From: Roseofilum acuticapitatum BLCC-M154
GTDB taxonomy: Bacteria > Cyanobacteriota > Cyanobacteriia > Cyanobacteriales > Desertifilaceae
Assembly (NCBI RefSeq): GCF_030068475.1
Contig: NZ_JAQOSP010000074.1
Span: 1-63,020, forward strand
DNA length: 63,020 nt
Direction of reading: 5' to 3'
The position numbers were made by a program, and so were the translations under genes. Below are positions 44,342 to 54,890 of the stretch, in pieces. Positions within the stretch are counted from its first letter, which is position 1. Each line of letters starts with the position of its first letter. The notes under the pieces were generated by a model. That model did not search any database, was not told the DNA's origin, and saw only the letters and a list, made by a program, of their open reading frames with translations.

Positions 44342-44515
44342 AGACTTACTCTCGTTGAATACTGCAATGGAAATTTCCCACAAGAGGGTTACTTCTATAA
44401 CACCGGATCATCTTGGATTTGGGGGGAGATCTTTAGGAAGTCTTAAGCTTTATCGGTCTTAGCCCTATGTAGGCTTAAAGAAGCAGTGTGAGGAAAAAAT
44501 AGGGAACTCTTTTGA

Positions 44516-44521
44516 TATAAT
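44516..44521 (+). promoter_or_regulatory. Putative -10 box of the His-rich protein gene
   Basis: A perfect TATAAT, 25 bp before the ATG at 44547. No convincing -35 stands at the proper distance. Confidence 0.45.
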
Positions 44522-44546
44522 ACTTAAGATTTTTCCTTTTATCCCC

Positions 44547-45008
44547 ATGAAGCAGCATCAATTTTTTTATAGATTATCCTTAACCACTGCTTTAGCTCTA
44601 TTCAGTCTAGGGATGAATCAGCCCTTAGCCCACAGTTCAGAAGGACAACCCCATCATTCTGGAGGTCATTCCCATGGACAGATTGAAATTGCACCTGGAG
44701 AACCGGTTCCCCAGGTGAATTTGATTATTCATCCCGACCCAAAAATGGGCTGGAATCTTGAAATGCAAGTGGAAAACTTCCAGTTTACTCCCCATCATTT
44801 ATATCAAGAAAATAAACCTGGTGAAGGTCATGTCCATTTGTTTATCAATGGGGAAAAAGTAACTCGAATTTACGGCTCTTGGTATTATCTAAAGGAATTA
44901 CCCCCTGGTAATCACGAAATCAAAGTAGTCTTGAGTAGTAACAATCATGAAGATTTTATCTTTCAAGGGCAAATGATTCAAGATACAGAAATGATTCGGG
45001 TTGACTAG
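44547..45008 (+). CDS. Exported histidine-rich protein, possible metal binder
   Basis: 153 residues. A signal peptide (LSLTTALALFSLG, cleavage near LAHSS) is followed by HHSGGHSHG. The mature part is beta-rich with HHLYQENKPGEGHVHLFING and PGNHEIKVVLSSNNHEDF, resembling small copper- or DUF4399-type domains. A metal (copper) role is inferred from His clusters and from the convergent cytochrome c6 genes. Not proven. Confidence 0.6.
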   Translation: MKQHQFFYRLSLTTALALFSLGMNQPLAHSSEGQPHHSGGHSHGQIEIAPGEPVPQVNLIIHPDPKMGWNLEMQVENFQFTPHHLYQENKPGEGHVHLFINGEKVTRIYGSWYYLKELPPGNHEIKVVLSSNNHEDFIFQGQMIQDTEMIRVD

Positions 45009-45020
45009 GGATAATTGTCC

Positions 45021-45362
45021 TTACCGCTTATGCCAGCCTTGTTCTGCTTTCATCAGGACATAAGCCGTTACATTTTCAATTTCTTGGGGTTTCAGTCTCC
45101 CTTGAAAAGCAGGCATAGCATTTTTACCGTTATTGATTTGGCTAATAATTTTGTCAGCAGAAGCCATGCCATACTTTTCGAGGGCTTCTTTATTTAAGGT
45201 CTTGTTACCCATAATCACGTTGCCTCCCCTAGCATGACAGCCAGAACAAATCGCGTTGAAAATTTGTTCGCCTTGCTTGATATTGGCTGCTTGTGCCATG
45301 GGGGTGTTGAGATTGAATACTAAACTTATAATTAATAAAAAAGTTAAAAACAGATGTTTCAC
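45021..45362 (-). CDS. Cytochrome c6-type protein (second copy)
   Basis: About 113 residues from the GTG at 45362 (VKHLFLTFLL, then a signal peptide ending near AQAA); a longer form from 45434 is possible. Heme c is bound at CSGCH and the axial Met lies in KNAMPAFQGRL. It carries an Arg/His-ending tail (AEQGWHKR). Cytochrome c6 carries electrons between cytochrome b6f and photosystem I or cytochrome oxidase in the thylakoid lumen. It follows the other copy on the same strand. Confidence 0.85.
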   Translation of the reverse strand: MKHLFLTFLLIISLVFNLNTPMAQAANIKQGEQIFNAICSGCHARGGNVIMGNKTLNKEALEKYGMASADKIISQINNGKNAMPAFQGRLKPQEIENVTAYVLMKAEQGWHKR

Positions 45363-45449
45363 AAGAGTTATTTTAAATTTTGCCGTAAAAATATTTTTAT
45401 TTAATAAAGTTAACAGGATGTTAGAAGTTAACATCCTGTTGAAAATGCC

Positions 45450-45782
45450 CTACCAGCCTTTTTCAGCTTGCTCTAAAACATAGGTAGCTACATCTTCAAT
45501 TTGTGTTTCGTTCAATTTACCCAAGAAAGAAGGCATGGCAGCTTTACCTTTGGTTACCTGAGCAACAATTGCCTCTAGACTATTCATCCCATACTTGTCT
45601 AAATCGGCTTTACTCAAGGTTTTCTGGGGGTTAACCAAGTTTTTTCCACCCGCATGACAAGCCGCACAATTAGCAGAAAAGATGCTTGCACCAGCAGCAG
45701 CATCACCCGCTAGGGCTGGGGTGGACAGGGCAAAAGAAAAGATGGCGATCGCCGCAATAATCCAAGATAGCAGTTTTTTCAA
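45450..45782 (-). CDS. petJ: Cytochrome c6 (PetJ)
   Basis: About 110 residues from the TTG at 45782, chosen because GGAGAA stands 6 bp upstream; a longer ATG start at 45821 has no such site. The signal peptide is [16 protein letters not shown], cleaved near ALAG. The mature protein has heme site CAACH, axial Met in [11 protein letters not shown] and the typical end LEQAEKGW. It ferries electrons in the thylakoid lumen. A perfect TATAAT lies 48 bp before the TTG. Confidence 0.9.
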   Translation of the reverse strand: MKKLLSWIIAAIAIFSFALSTPALAGDAAAGASIFSANCAACHAGGKNLVNPQKTLSKADLDKYGMNSLEAIVAQVTKGKAAMPSFLGKLNETQIEDVATYVLEQAEKGW

Positions 45783-45829
45783 AGCGTTCTCCGGTAATAA
45801 ACCCAACAACATGAACAACAAACGGCTCT

Positions 45830-45835
45830 ATTATA
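45830..45835 (-). promoter_or_regulatory. Putative -10 box of petJ
   Basis: On the minus strand the sequence is a perfect TATAAT, within GCCGTATAATAGAGCC. The -35 region is weak (TTTACC at 17 bp). A GAGGGG/CCCCTC hairpin (45841-45867) just upstream could end rnj or act on this promoter. Confidence 0.5.
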
Positions 45836-45891
45836 CGGCAAGAGGGGAGTCCGGTAAAACCCCCCTCTGCATTTAGGTTGATTACGTTTTC

Positions 45892-47709
45892 TTAAGAAGC
45901 CACTTGAGCCGATCGCCGGGGACGGGTACGCCGATTCTTGAGCGGTACACCATCGCTTTGGGGCGCAGTTTTAGACCCATTCTCCTGGGGTTGCAGATCT
46001 CCCGGAGGATCTTCAGGGGTTTGCATCAACAAGACCAGCAAGGGGTTACTGCGTAATTCCCTTCTCAGCAGTCGATTGATATCATTCTCAACCTCCTGTT
46101 GCAAGCGGTCAAAGCTGACATCCAACTGTCCTTTACCAAAGGAGCGCACAAACTCCGACCAACGATTATCCAATGTCGTTTGCACCGATTGGGCGATCGC
46201 CTCTTCTAAATACTTCTGCTGTAGAGAAGTGACTACACCCCGTAAATGGACGAGGGGACGGTTGACTAATTTTCCTTCCCAATTCACACTAGCAGCCACC
46301 GTAATTACCCCATCTTCGGCTAACTGTTGTCTCTCTTTCAGCACTTGCTCATGGAGAATACCCGCGTTATCGACCAAAGCCACACCAGAAGTCACTTTGC
46401 CCGCAATCTGAAGCGAATCTTCAGTCAACTCGATAATATCGCCATTATCGACAATCACCATATTTTCTTCCGGAATGCCCATACTGCGAGCCGTTTGCCC
46501 ATGTTTAATCAGCATCCGATGTTCCCCATGAACGGGGATAAAGAACTTCGGACGAGTTAAAGCCAACATCAGCTTATGGTCTTCTTGACAGCCATGGCCG
46601 GAAACATGAATCCCTTGATTTTTGCCATAGACCACATTCGCCCCTTGTTTCATCAATTGGTCGATGGTGTTGACTACCGCAATGGTATTACCGGGAATCG
46701 GGTTGGCCGAGAAGACCACAGTATCCCCCCGGCGAATTTTCACCTGCCGATGTTCTTGTTTAGCAATCCGGGTTAGAGCTGATAAGGGTTCTCCTTGAGA
46801 GCCAGTAGTCAGAATCAGCACTTTCTCATCCGGCAAATTGCGAACGGCATGGAGGGGTTGCAGCAGCTCGTCGGGGCATTTCACATAGCCCAAGTTACGA
46901 GCATGGGCAATCACATTCAGCATGGAGCGTCCTAAAACCGAGACTACTCGATTGTGTTTTTGCGCCAGTTGCAGAATAATATTAACCCGATGCACAGAGG
47001 AGGCAAAGGTCGTGACTAAAATTCGGCCCTCAGCTTGGGAAAATACCCGGTCGAGGTTGGGAATGGTGGAACTTTCCGATGGAGTAGATCCAGGTACTTC
47101 GGCATTGGTGGAGTCACTCATCAGGCACAATACGCCTTTTTCCCCATGTTCGGCGAGTTTCTGGAGGTCAAACAGTTCACCATCGACGGGGGTATGATCG
47201 ATTTTGAAGTCCCCAGAATGGATGATGACTCCGATGGGGGTATGGATGGCAACGGTGAAACTGTCGGCCATCGAGTGGGTATTGCGGATAAATTCGACAA
47301 CAAAGTTTTTACCCACCCTGACCATATCTCTAGGGGCCACGGTTCTCAATTCGGTGCGATCGCCCACTCCCGCTTCTTCGAGCTTACCTTCCAATAGGGC
47401 CATCGCCAACCGGGGGCCGTAAATCACGGGAATATCAAACTGTTTCAAATGATAGGCAATACCGCCAATATGGTCTTCATGGCCATGGGTGACAATCATG
47501 CCTTTGATGCGATCGCGATTTTCCCGCAAATAAGAGATATCGGGCAGGACAATATTGACCCCATGCATCCCATCTGTAGGAAAAGCCAGACCTGCATCGA
47601 GTAACATAATTTCATCTTCATATTCAAAGACACAGGTATTTTTACCAATTTCGTGCAGACCTCCCAGGGGAATAATTTTGATTGTAGATTTTTGATTTTT
47701 TCTAACCAT
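45892..47709 (-). CDS. rnj: Ribonuclease J
   Basis: 605 residues. The metallo-beta-lactamase core has THGHEDHIGG and HSGDFKIDHTP; the beta-CASP region has VSGHGCQEDHKL and FIPVHGEHRMLIKH. The tail ends in a basic stretch (KNRRTRPRRSAQVAS). It is a 5'-3' exo- and endoribonuclease of mRNA turnover. It follows asd and dapA on the same strand, an order common in cyanobacteria. Confidence 0.95.
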   Translation of the reverse strand: MVRKNQKSTIKIIPLGGLHEIGKNTCVFEYEDEIMLLDAGLAFPTDGMHGVNIVLPDISYLRENRDRIKGMIVTHGHEDHIGGIAYHLKQFDIPVIYGPRLAMALLEGKLEEAGVGDRTELRTVAPRDMVRVGKNFVVEFIRNTHSMADSFTVAIHTPIGVIIHSGDFKIDHTPVDGELFDLQKLAEHGEKGVLCLMSDSTNAEVPGSTPSESSTIPNLDRVFSQAEGRILVTTFASSVHRVNIILQLAQKHNRVVSVLGRSMLNVIAHARNLGYVKCPDELLQPLHAVRNLPDEKVLILTTGSQGEPLSALTRIAKQEHRQVKIRRGDTVVFSANPIPGNTIAVVNTIDQLMKQGANVVYGKNQGIHVSGHGCQEDHKLMLALTRPKFFIPVHGEHRMLIKHGQTARSMGIPEENMVIVDNGDIIELTEDSLQIAGKVTSGVALVDNAGILHEQVLKERQQLAEDGVITVAASVNWEGKLVNRPLVHLRGVVTSLQQKYLEEAIAQSVQTTLDNRWSEFVRSFGKGQLDVSFDRLQQEVENDINRLLRRELRSNPLLVLLMQTPEDPPGDLQPQENGSKTAPQSDGVPLKNRRTRPRRSAQVAS

Positions 47710-47897
47710 AATGTTCAGGATTTAGGGTGATAGATTCATGCGTTGATTTTTCGGGAATACAGCCTTGAGTTGAGAGTCAACCTAAACACTTTTATCGTCT
47801 GGTGTCTCTCCTACAGAGGGTCATGAATCCCTAGGTTTGAGTGTAATTTACACTTTTGGGTTTAACGTTTTTAGATGCAATTTCCAACTGCACAGTT

Positions 47898-48782
47898 TCA
47901 GTTGAGACCTAACTGACTCAATACTTGTTTTAATTCTTCTTCAATGGCTACTGACGCTTTCACTAAAGGTAAACGCAAGTCTTGAACCGGCCATCCTTGA
48001 AGAGCTAAGGCGGCTTTCAGGGGAATGGGATTAGTCGTCAAAAACAGAGCCTTAAACAGGGGGAAAAGTTTTAAGTGAATGGCCGTTGCTTGTTGAGTTT
48101 TCCCCCTTTCAAAGCACTGAATCATTTCTTGCAAATCCTTACCCACCAGGTGAGAGGCTACGCTGACCACACCATTACCACCAACCGAAAGCAAGGGTAA
48201 TGTAAGGGAATCATCTCCAGAATAAATGCCAAAGTTAGAGGGAACAAGTTGACGAATTCGACTGACTTGATCGAGTTGGCCACTCGCTTCTTTAATCCCA
48301 ACAATATTGGGAATTTCTGCTAAACGGGCTACCGTTTCTGGCAGCAAGTTTTGCCCCGTCCGTCCGGGAATATTGTACAGCAAAAGAGGCAGATCTGGGC
48401 AAGCTGTGGCGATCGCCTTAAAATGCTCATAAAGCCCCTCTGCTGGGGGTTTATTGTAATAGGGAACCACTTGTAATGAGCCATCTAATCCCAAGGCCAT
48501 CGCTTTTTGGGTTTCTGCAATCGCCTCAGCAGTCGAATTCGATCCCGTTCCTGCCACCACCTTGGTCTTATCGCCAACCGCTTGTTTCACCACCCGGAAC
48601 AACTCATGTTCTTCTTCCCAGCTTAAGGTGGGAGACTCCCCTGTTGTTCCACAGATAACTAAGCCATCACTGCCGTTTTCCACCAAATGAACAGCCAATT
48701 CTTCAGCCACGCCATAATTCACGCTACCATCGGCTGAAAACGGCGTGATCATCGCTGTGATCACTCGTCCAAAATAACTCAC
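47898..48782 (-). CDS. dapA: 4-hydroxy-tetrahydrodipicolinate synthase (DapA)
   Basis: 294 residues. Motifs [16 protein letters not shown] (substrate and Schiff-base region), [11 protein letters not shown] with the proton-relay Tyr, and VGIKEASGQ with the Schiff-base Lys. It condenses pyruvate with aspartate semialdehyde in lysine and diaminopimelate synthesis. It lies 51 bp after asd, the enzyme that makes its substrate. Confidence 0.96.
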   Translation of the reverse strand: MSYFGRVITAMITPFSADGSVNYGVAEELAVHLVENGSDGLVICGTTGESPTLSWEEEHELFRVVKQAVGDKTKVVAGTGSNSTAEAIAETQKAMALGLDGSLQVVPYYNKPPAEGLYEHFKAIATACPDLPLLLYNIPGRTGQNLLPETVARLAEIPNIVGIKEASGQLDQVSRIRQLVPSNFGIYSGDDSLTLPLLSVGGNGVVSVASHLVGKDLQEMIQCFERGKTQQATAIHLKLFPLFKALFLTTNPIPLKAALALQGWPVQDLRLPLVKASVAIEEELKQVLSQLGLN

Positions 48783-48833
48783 CCTTTCTCTTCTCCTTTT
48801 TCTTCGATGCGCTTGATGATTTTTGAGTTCACT

Positions 48834-49877
48834 TTACTGACTTAATGCGACTTCACGGGGTTTAACCCAATCTCGTTCTACCAACAATTCAGCGATTTGA
48901 ACCGCATTTAAGGCCGCTCCCTTACGGATTTGATCGCCACAGAGCCACAACTCCAACCCACAAGCATGGGATAAGTCTTGACGAATTCTACCCACCAATA
49001 CCGGATCTTTACCCGTCGCATCCATGGGCATGGGGAAATAGTTAGCACTCCAATCTTCCACCAAGGTCACCCCTGGAGCCATTTTCAGGACTTCCCTGGC
49101 CTTTTCCACCGGGAAAGGTTGGCTAAATTCCAGATTAATCGCTTCTGAGTGGGCCCGCAGTACAGGCACGCGCACGCAGGTAGCAGACACTCGTAAACCT
49201 GGAGCTGAAAAGATTTTCTGGGTTTCATTCACCATTTTCATCTCTTCCTCACAATAGCCTTGGTCATTCAGGGGCGAATTATGGGGAAATAGATTAAAGG
49301 CCAGGGGATAGGGGAATAGTTCCGGTTGCGGAGCTTGGCCATTGAGAATTTGCTGGGCTTGCACTTTCAATTCTTCCATCGCCCTAGCCCCCGCACCACT
49401 GGCCGATTGATAGGTGGCCGCTACAATTCTTTGTACCGGTTGCACTTGATGTAAGGGCCAAACCGCTACAGTCATTAGAATCGTGGTGCAATTGGGATTT
49501 GCAATAATACCCTGATGAGTCCCGGCGGCTTCTGGATTCACCTCTGGAACCACTAGGGGCACTTCCGGAACCATGCGAAAAGCACTGGAGTTATCAATAA
49601 CCACTGCACCGGCTGCCACCGCTTTCGGGGCCCAAGTTTTTGAAGTTGACCCCCCTGCTGAGGCGAGAACCAAATCTACTTGGTCAAAACATCCCTCTGC
49701 AACCGGTTCAACGGTCAGGGTTTCCCCACGAAAGCACAAGGTTCGTCCGGCTGACCGGGGAGAAGCCAACAGTTTTAGGCTCTCTAGGGGGAAATCACGG
49801 GATTCTAATAGGTCAAGCAACTCTGTTCCGACTGCGCCCGTGGCTCCCAGAATGGCAACTCGATAGGATTTTGGCAA
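48834..49877 (-). CDS. asd: Aspartate-semialdehyde dehydrogenase (Asd)
   Basis: 347 residues. NADP-binding motif AILGATGAVGTELLDLL at the start, SAGGSTSKTWAP, catalytic Cys in IANPNCTTILM, and SASGAGARAMEEL. It makes aspartate semialdehyde for lysine, threonine and methionine. First gene of asd-dapA-rnj. Confidence 0.96.
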   Translation of the reverse strand: MPKSYRVAILGATGAVGTELLDLLESRDFPLESLKLLASPRSAGRTLCFRGETLTVEPVAEGCFDQVDLVLASAGGSTSKTWAPKAVAAGAVVIDNSSAFRMVPEVPLVVPEVNPEAAGTHQGIIANPNCTTILMTVAVWPLHQVQPVQRIVAATYQSASGAGARAMEELKVQAQQILNGQAPQPELFPYPLAFNLFPHNSPLNDQGYCEEEMKMVNETQKIFSAPGLRVSATCVRVPVLRAHSEAINLEFSQPFPVEKAREVLKMAPGVTLVEDWSANYFPMPMDATGKDPVLVGRIRQDLSHACGLELWLCGDQIRKGAALNAVQIAELLVERDWVKPREVALSQ

Positions 49878-50383
49878 AAGGTGATCCTCCTTGATCTTAA
49901 AAACTTTCTACTTTAGGGGTTGAGGTTGGGACTATCTGGATTTTCTTAAAACTTTCTGAATCGGGTGCGAGGTCAATCAATATTAATATATAGATCAAAC
50001 TTTTATGTTTTTTGGGGGTTAGAACTTAGCTTACAGCACTTTCTGCTCTGATGAAAACCTCGATCTTCCAATATCACCCTTGAGCAGAGCGTATGGAATG
50101 CTTTGAAAATAGGGATTTTAAGGGAATAAACGGTGTATCGATGACCGATTACCGATCGCCCCTTACCAGCGCACTACCCTATCTGTTTCAGATTTTAGCA
50201 GGTCTAGGGGACTCTGAGTCAATTTCTGTTGACAACTTAAGACTTTCTTTGACAAGTTTTTGTCTTCCTTGGGGTTGAATTGTGAACCCCCTATTATATA
50301 ATACCATTGCGTGGTGTGTCAGGAGCTTAACTCTCCCCTTCACCGCCCGTGGCTCAATTCCCATTCAGTATACAGATTTAGTG
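49878..50383. promoter_or_regulatory. Spacer between asd and tig, with tig promoter
   Basis: This 506-bp spacer holds the divergent promoters of asd and tig. A family 2 MITE-like end (TACAGCACTTTCTGCTCTGA, 50032-50051) stands alone. A good tig promoter is TTGAAT (50275-50280), 16 bp, TATAAT (50297-50302), giving a leader of about 75 nt. A frame at 50093-50278 looks non-coding. Confidence 0.55.
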
Positions 50384-51781
50384 ATGAAAGTTACCCAGGA
50401 AAAATTGCCCGCCAGTCAGATTGGTTTAGAAATTGAAGTGCCCGCTGAAACATCAAAGGCCGCCTATGAGCAGGTGATTAAGGAATTTAGCCGCTCGGTG
50501 AAGCTTCCTGGGTTTCGGAAAGGGAAAATTCCGCGCCATGTGCTGATCCAGCAATTGGGCAGCGAGAACCTGAAGGCCGCAGCAGTAGAAAAGTTAATTA
50601 AACAATCTGTTGATGAGGCGATCGCCCAAGAAAAACTAGAAACGATCGGCTCTCCCCAACTCACATCGGAGTTTGATAGCCTGGTGAGTCAATTTAAACC
50701 GGGTGAAAGCATAACCTTTAATGCGGCTGTGGATGTGCCCCCAGAGGTAAAATTAGGGGAATACAAAGGCTTAAGCGTCAAAGCCGAAGAAATCAAACCC
50801 GACCCAGAAGCAGTCAATGAAGTCTTAAAATCAGAACAAGAAAAACGGGCAACCCTAATTCCCATCGAAGATAGAGCCTGTCAGCTCAAAGATGTGGCCG
50901 TGGTAGATTTTGTCGGCCGTCGGGTGGCAGCAGAAGGGGAAGAGCTTCCGGAACCGGTAGAAATCCCTGGAGCAAGTGCCACGGACTTTCAATTAGAAAT
51001 GGAATCAGACCGCTTTATCCCTGGATTTATTGATGGCATCGTAGGAATGAGCCAGGGAGAAACCAAAACCATTGCCGTAACCTTCCCCGATGAATATCCC
51101 CAGGAAGATATTGCGGGCAAACCGGCCGAGTTTGAAATTACCCTAAAAGAAATTAAAGAAAGGGAACTGCCAGAACTCGATGATGAATTTGCTGAAGAAA
51201 TCAGTGAATTTGAAACCCTAGAAGCCCTGAAAGCCTCCTTAACCGAGCGGTTTGCCAAGGAAGCGGAGAATAAGACCAAAACGAATAAACATAAGGCCTT
51301 GGTAGAAGCCCTATTAGAAAAGGTCGAGATAGACTTGCCAGAAACCCTGATCGAGGAAACGGTAACTCAACAGCTAACCCAAATGGCGATGCAGTTGGCC
51401 AACCAAGGCATTGATATCAATAAAATTCTCACAGCCGATCGCGTGCCCCAACTGCGCCAAAACACCCGCCCAGAAGCTATTAAAGCCCTGAGAGAATCCT
51501 TGGCGATCGCCGAAATTGCCAAACAGGAATCTTTACAGGCCGATGAAGCGGAAATTAAAGCCAAAATGGAAGAACTGCTAAAAGCCTCTGAAGAGATCAA
51601 GGACGCTGACCCCGATCGCCTCAAAGACTATATTACCGAAGACCTAAATCGGGAAAAAGTTCTGGAATGGCTAGAAGCCAATGGCACAGTTGAATTAGTC
51701 CCCGAAGGGAGCCTCAAGTCAGAAGAAGAGACCCCAGAAGCAACAGAAGATGAAGCTCAAGCAACCGAATCTTCAACCTAG
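50384..51781 (+). CDS. tig: Trigger factor (Tig)
   Basis: 465 residues from the ATG at 50384 (MKVTQEKLPASQIGLEIEV); an adjacent GTG is also possible and an upstream extension is unlikely. Ribosome-binding motif PGFRKGKIPRHV (about residues 43-55), PPIase domain (about 160-245) with VVDFVGR and ALMSQGETK-like segments, then the helical C-terminal chaperone domain and an acidic tail. It folds nascent chains at the ribosome exit. It precedes clpP-clpX, a classical order. Confidence 0.95.
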   Translation: MKVTQEKLPASQIGLEIEVPAETSKAAYEQVIKEFSRSVKLPGFRKGKIPRHVLIQQLGSENLKAAAVEKLIKQSVDEAIAQEKLETIGSPQLTSEFDSLVSQFKPGESITFNAAVDVPPEVKLGEYKGLSVKAEEIKPDPEAVNEVLKSEQEKRATLIPIEDRACQLKDVAVVDFVGRRVAAEGEELPEPVEIPGASATDFQLEMESDRFIPGFIDGIVGMSQGETKTIAVTFPDEYPQEDIAGKPAEFEITLKEIKERELPELDDEFAEEISEFETLEALKASLTERFAKEAENKTKTNKHKALVEALLEKVEIDLPETLIEETVTQQLTQMAMQLANQGIDINKILTADRVPQLRQNTRPEAIKALRESLAIAEIAKQESLQADEAEIKAKMEELLKASEEIKDADPDRLKDYITEDLNREKVLEWLEANGTVELVPEGSLKSEEETPEATEDEAQATESST

Positions 51782-51960
51782 TTAAGCCGATAGCAACCCC
51801 AAAATCTCCCTCAGAAGAGCAAATCGAGCTAAATTTTTCTGCTCTTTGCCTGCCAGAATGGGGGAGATTAAGGCATAATAAACGCAGAGGTCAATTAGCC
51901 TGAACCTTTCGACCCAAATCAATTACTTTTAAATTGGAACTCAAACATCTGAGAAACCCC

Positions 51961-52650
51961 ATGATACTCCGATCCCAATCCCAGCATCATTCCCCTAAGA
52001 GCTATAGCTCACAAGATGTGATCTCCTATCACCCCCAAGGCGTAATTCCCATGGTGGTAGAGCAGTCCGGTCGGGGAGAAAGGGCCTTTGATATCTATTC
52101 TCGACTCTTGCGAGAGCGGATTATCTTTTTGGGAACGGCGGTCGATGATATGGTGGCTGATTCAGTAGTCGCCCAACTTCTATTCCTAGAAGCAGAAGAC
52201 CCAGAAAAAGACATTCAACTCTACATTAATTCCCCAGGGGGATCGGTGACCGCAGGGATGGCAATGTATGATACCATGCAGCAAATCCGTCCCGATGTAG
52301 TTACCATCTGTTATGGATTAGCCGCTAGTATGGGAGCCTTTCTGTTGACCGCAGGAGCAGCAGGAAAACGAATGTCTCTACCCAACTCCCGCATTATGAT
52401 CCATCAACCCCTTGGAGGGGCCCAGGGACAAGCGGTTGATATCGAAATTCAGGCTAGAGAAATTCTGTATCATAAGAAAACTTTAAATGAATTATTGGCC
52501 CACCACACGGGTCAACCCCTAGAAAAAATTGCAGAAGATACAGAAAGAGACTTTTTCATGTCGGCTGAGGAAGCGAAAAACTATGGTCTCATTGACCAAG
52601 TGATTACCCAACCCCAGTCCCATCCATCCGAATCCCACCCCACTGTTTAA
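51961..52650 (+). CDS. clpP: ClpP protease subunit
   Basis: About 229 residues from the ATG at 51961 ([10 protein letters not shown]); a TTG 9 codons upstream is less likely. Catalytic Ser in [12 protein letters not shown] and His in [11 protein letters not shown], with Asp downstream. [20 protein letters not shown] is present. It forms the proteolytic chamber used by ClpX, encoded 13 bp downstream. The Ser triad is intact, so it is ClpP, not the inactive ClpR. Confidence 0.96.
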   Translation: MILRSQSQHHSPKSYSSQDVISYHPQGVIPMVVEQSGRGERAFDIYSRLLRERIIFLGTAVDDMVADSVVAQLLFLEAEDPEKDIQLYINSPGGSVTAGMAMYDTMQQIRPDVVTICYGLAASMGAFLLTAGAAGKRMSLPNSRIMIHQPLGGAQGQAVDIEIQAREILYHKKTLNELLAHHTGQPLEKIAEDTERDFFMSAEEAKNYGLIDQVITQPQSHPSESHPTV

Positions 52651-52663
52651 TCAGAGGCCGCTT

Positions 52664-54025
52664 ATGTCTAAATATGACTCCCATCTCAAATGTTCATTTT
52701 GTGGAAAATCCCAGGAACAAGTACGGAAGTTGATCGCGGGCCCAGGGGTCTACATTTGCGATGAATGTGTGGAACTCTGTAATGAAATTCTGGATGAAGA
52801 GCTGTTTGACTCCAGTTCCACAACCGCTCCTCCCAATCCCAAGCGAGGGGAACCGGCTCAGAAAAAACGGCGATCGCGCACAGCCAATTTAACCCTGGGC
52901 CAAATTCCTAAACCCAAAGAGATCAAAAATTATCTTGATGATAACGTCATTGGCCAGGAAGAAGCCAAAAAAGTGCTATCCGTGGCCGTATATAACCATT
53001 ACAAGCGATTGAGTTTTATCCAGTCCAAAGCTAACGCCGGAGCGAATGGGGGGAAACCCAATCCAGAAGACAATATAGAACTGCAAAAATCGAATATTTT
53101 GCTCGTGGGGCCCACCGGATGTGGCAAAACCCTCCTGGCCCAAACCCTAGCAGATATGCTTGATGTCCCCTTTGCTGTAGCTGATGCAACAACACTAACG
53201 GAAGCGGGCTATGTAGGTGAGGATGTAGAAAACATTCTCCTGAGACTCTTACAAGTGGCAGACTTTGATGTGGAGGAAGCCCAACGGGGTATCATCTATA
53301 TCGATGAAATTGATAAGATTGCCCGCAAGAGCGAGAATCCTTCCATTACCCGTGATGTATCTGGGGAAGGAGTCCAACAAGCCCTATTGAAAATGCTAGA
53401 GGGGACGATCGCCAATGTGCCCCCCCAAGGAGGTCGTAAACACCCCTATCAAGATTGTATCCAAATAGATACTAGCAATATCCTATTTATCTGTGGTGGA
53501 GCCTTCGTTGGCCTCGATAAAGTGGTCAGCCAACGCACCGGCAAAAAATCCATGGGCTTTATTCAACCGGGAGATAGCCAACCCAAGGAAAAACGGGCAG
53601 CCGATGTGCTGAAGGAATTAGAGCCAGAAGATTTAGTAAAATTTGGTATGATTCCGGAGTTTATCGGCCGCATTCCTGTAGTTGCTGTGGTCGATCCCTT
53701 AGATGAAGAAGCCTTGAAATGTATCCTGACTCAGCCCCGTAATGCCCTGGTTAAACAGTATCAAAAACTACTAAAAATGGATAACGTAGCCCTGGAATTT
53801 CGCCCAGATGCGACTGCGGCGATCGCCAGGGAAGCCTATCGCCGGAAAACCGGAGCCAGAGCCTTGCGAGGCATCGTCGAGGAACTGATGTTAGATGTGA
53901 TGTATGAGCTGCCCTCACGCAAAGATGTGACGCGCTGCACGATCACCAAAGACATGGTAGAGAAGCGATCGACCGCCGAACTGCTACTGCATCCATCCTC
54001 CTTGCCCAAACCTGAATCTGCCTAA
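52664..54025 (+). CDS. clpX: ClpX ATPase
   Basis: 453 residues. The amino zinc finger has [11 protein letters not shown] and CDECVELC. The AAA+ domain has Walker A GPTGCGKT, Walker [11 protein letters not shown], pore loop GYVGEDV and sensor motif GAFVGLDK, then GARALRG. It unfolds substrates for ClpP. Confidence 0.97.
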   Translation: MSKYDSHLKCSFCGKSQEQVRKLIAGPGVYICDECVELCNEILDEELFDSSSTTAPPNPKRGEPAQKKRRSRTANLTLGQIPKPKEIKNYLDDNVIGQEEAKKVLSVAVYNHYKRLSFIQSKANAGANGGKPNPEDNIELQKSNILLVGPTGCGKTLLAQTLADMLDVPFAVADATTLTEAGYVGEDVENILLRLLQVADFDVEEAQRGIIYIDEIDKIARKSENPSITRDVSGEGVQQALLKMLEGTIANVPPQGGRKHPYQDCIQIDTSNILFICGGAFVGLDKVVSQRTGKKSMGFIQPGDSQPKEKRAADVLKELEPEDLVKFGMIPEFIGRIPVVAVVDPLDEEALKCILTQPRNALVKQYQKLLKMDNVALEFRPDATAAIAREAYRRKTGARALRGIVEELMLDVMYELPSRKDVTRCTITKDMVEKRSTAELLLHPSSLPKPESA

Positions 54026-54028
54026 ATC

Positions 54029-54877
54029 ATGCCAGAAATAACAGTCCGTGGGGTTGACCACTATTATCAGTGGATAACCACAACCCCTAGTGCATCCCTT
54101 CCCCAAAAACCTGTCCTCATTTTCCTCCATGGTTGGGCTGGATCGGCTCGCTATTGGGAAAGCACCGCAGAAGCCTTTAAGGAAGAGTTCGACTGTCTAC
54201 TTTATGACTTGCGGGGGTTTGGGCGCTCTCGACTGCCCCAAACCCCCGTAGACTTAAGTTACGCTCTAGAAGAATACGCCGAAGATCTGGCCGAACTGCT
54301 CAATCAACTGGGACTAAAACGGGTTTGGATCAATGCCCATTCTACGGGAGCCTCCATCGCCGTTCTCTTTGCCCAGAACTATCCAGAGCGGGTTGAAAAG
54401 CTGATCCTCACCTGTAGCGGCATTTTTGAATACGATCGCCCCTCCTTTGAAGCCTTCCATAAATTTGGGGGCTATGTGGTCAAATTCCGCCCCCCTTGGT
54501 TAGCCAAAATTCCCCTGGCCGATCGCTTCTTTATGGCTCGATTTCTCTGTCGTCCCATCCCCGACGAACAGCGTCAAGCCTTTCTGACTGACTTCTTGAT
54601 CGCTGACTATGAAGCCGCATTAGGAACCATTTATACCTCCGTCAGCGAACACATGGCCAAAACCATGCCGATCGCCTTTTCCCAGCTCTCCATGCCCGTT
54701 TTACTGATCTCTGGGGAAAAAGACCAAATTATTCCTGCTCCCATGGGCAAAAAAGCGGCCGATTTAAATCCGAATATTCACTATCAAGTGATTGAAAAAA
54801 CAGCCCATTTTCCCATGCTCGAAGATCCCCCCATTTACCTCTCCTGTGTGCGGGAGTTTATGGGCATAGGGGCTTAA
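54029..54877 (+). CDS. Alpha/beta hydrolase
   Basis: 282 residues, 3 bp after clpX, so probably in the same operon. The oxyanion region is FLHGWAGSARYW, the nucleophile elbow NAHSTGAS (Ser; Ala replaces the usual Gly before His), the acid in LISGEKDQIIP and the His in EKTAHFPMLEDP. Substrate unknown. Linked to clpPX in position only. Confidence 0.85.
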   Translation: MPEITVRGVDHYYQWITTTPSASLPQKPVLIFLHGWAGSARYWESTAEAFKEEFDCLLYDLRGFGRSRLPQTPVDLSYALEEYAEDLAELLNQLGLKRVWINAHSTGASIAVLFAQNYPERVEKLILTCSGIFEYDRPSFEAFHKFGGYVVKFRPPWLAKIPLADRFFMARFLCRPIPDEQRQAFLTDFLIADYEAALGTIYTSVSEHMAKTMPIAFSQLSMPVLLISGEKDQIIPAPMGKKAADLNPNIHYQVIEKTAHFPMLEDPPIYLSCVREFMGIGA

Positions 54878-54890
54878 AGCTGCATCTCCC

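Noticed and set aside
45938..46411. 157-residue frame on the plus strand in rnj
   Set aside because: It is antisense to RNase J and rich in Ser/Cys/Thr/Arg, as expected for a shadow.
50093..50278. 61-residue frame before tig
   Set aside because: It has no ribosome site, no known domain, and it overlaps the leader and promoter region of tig.
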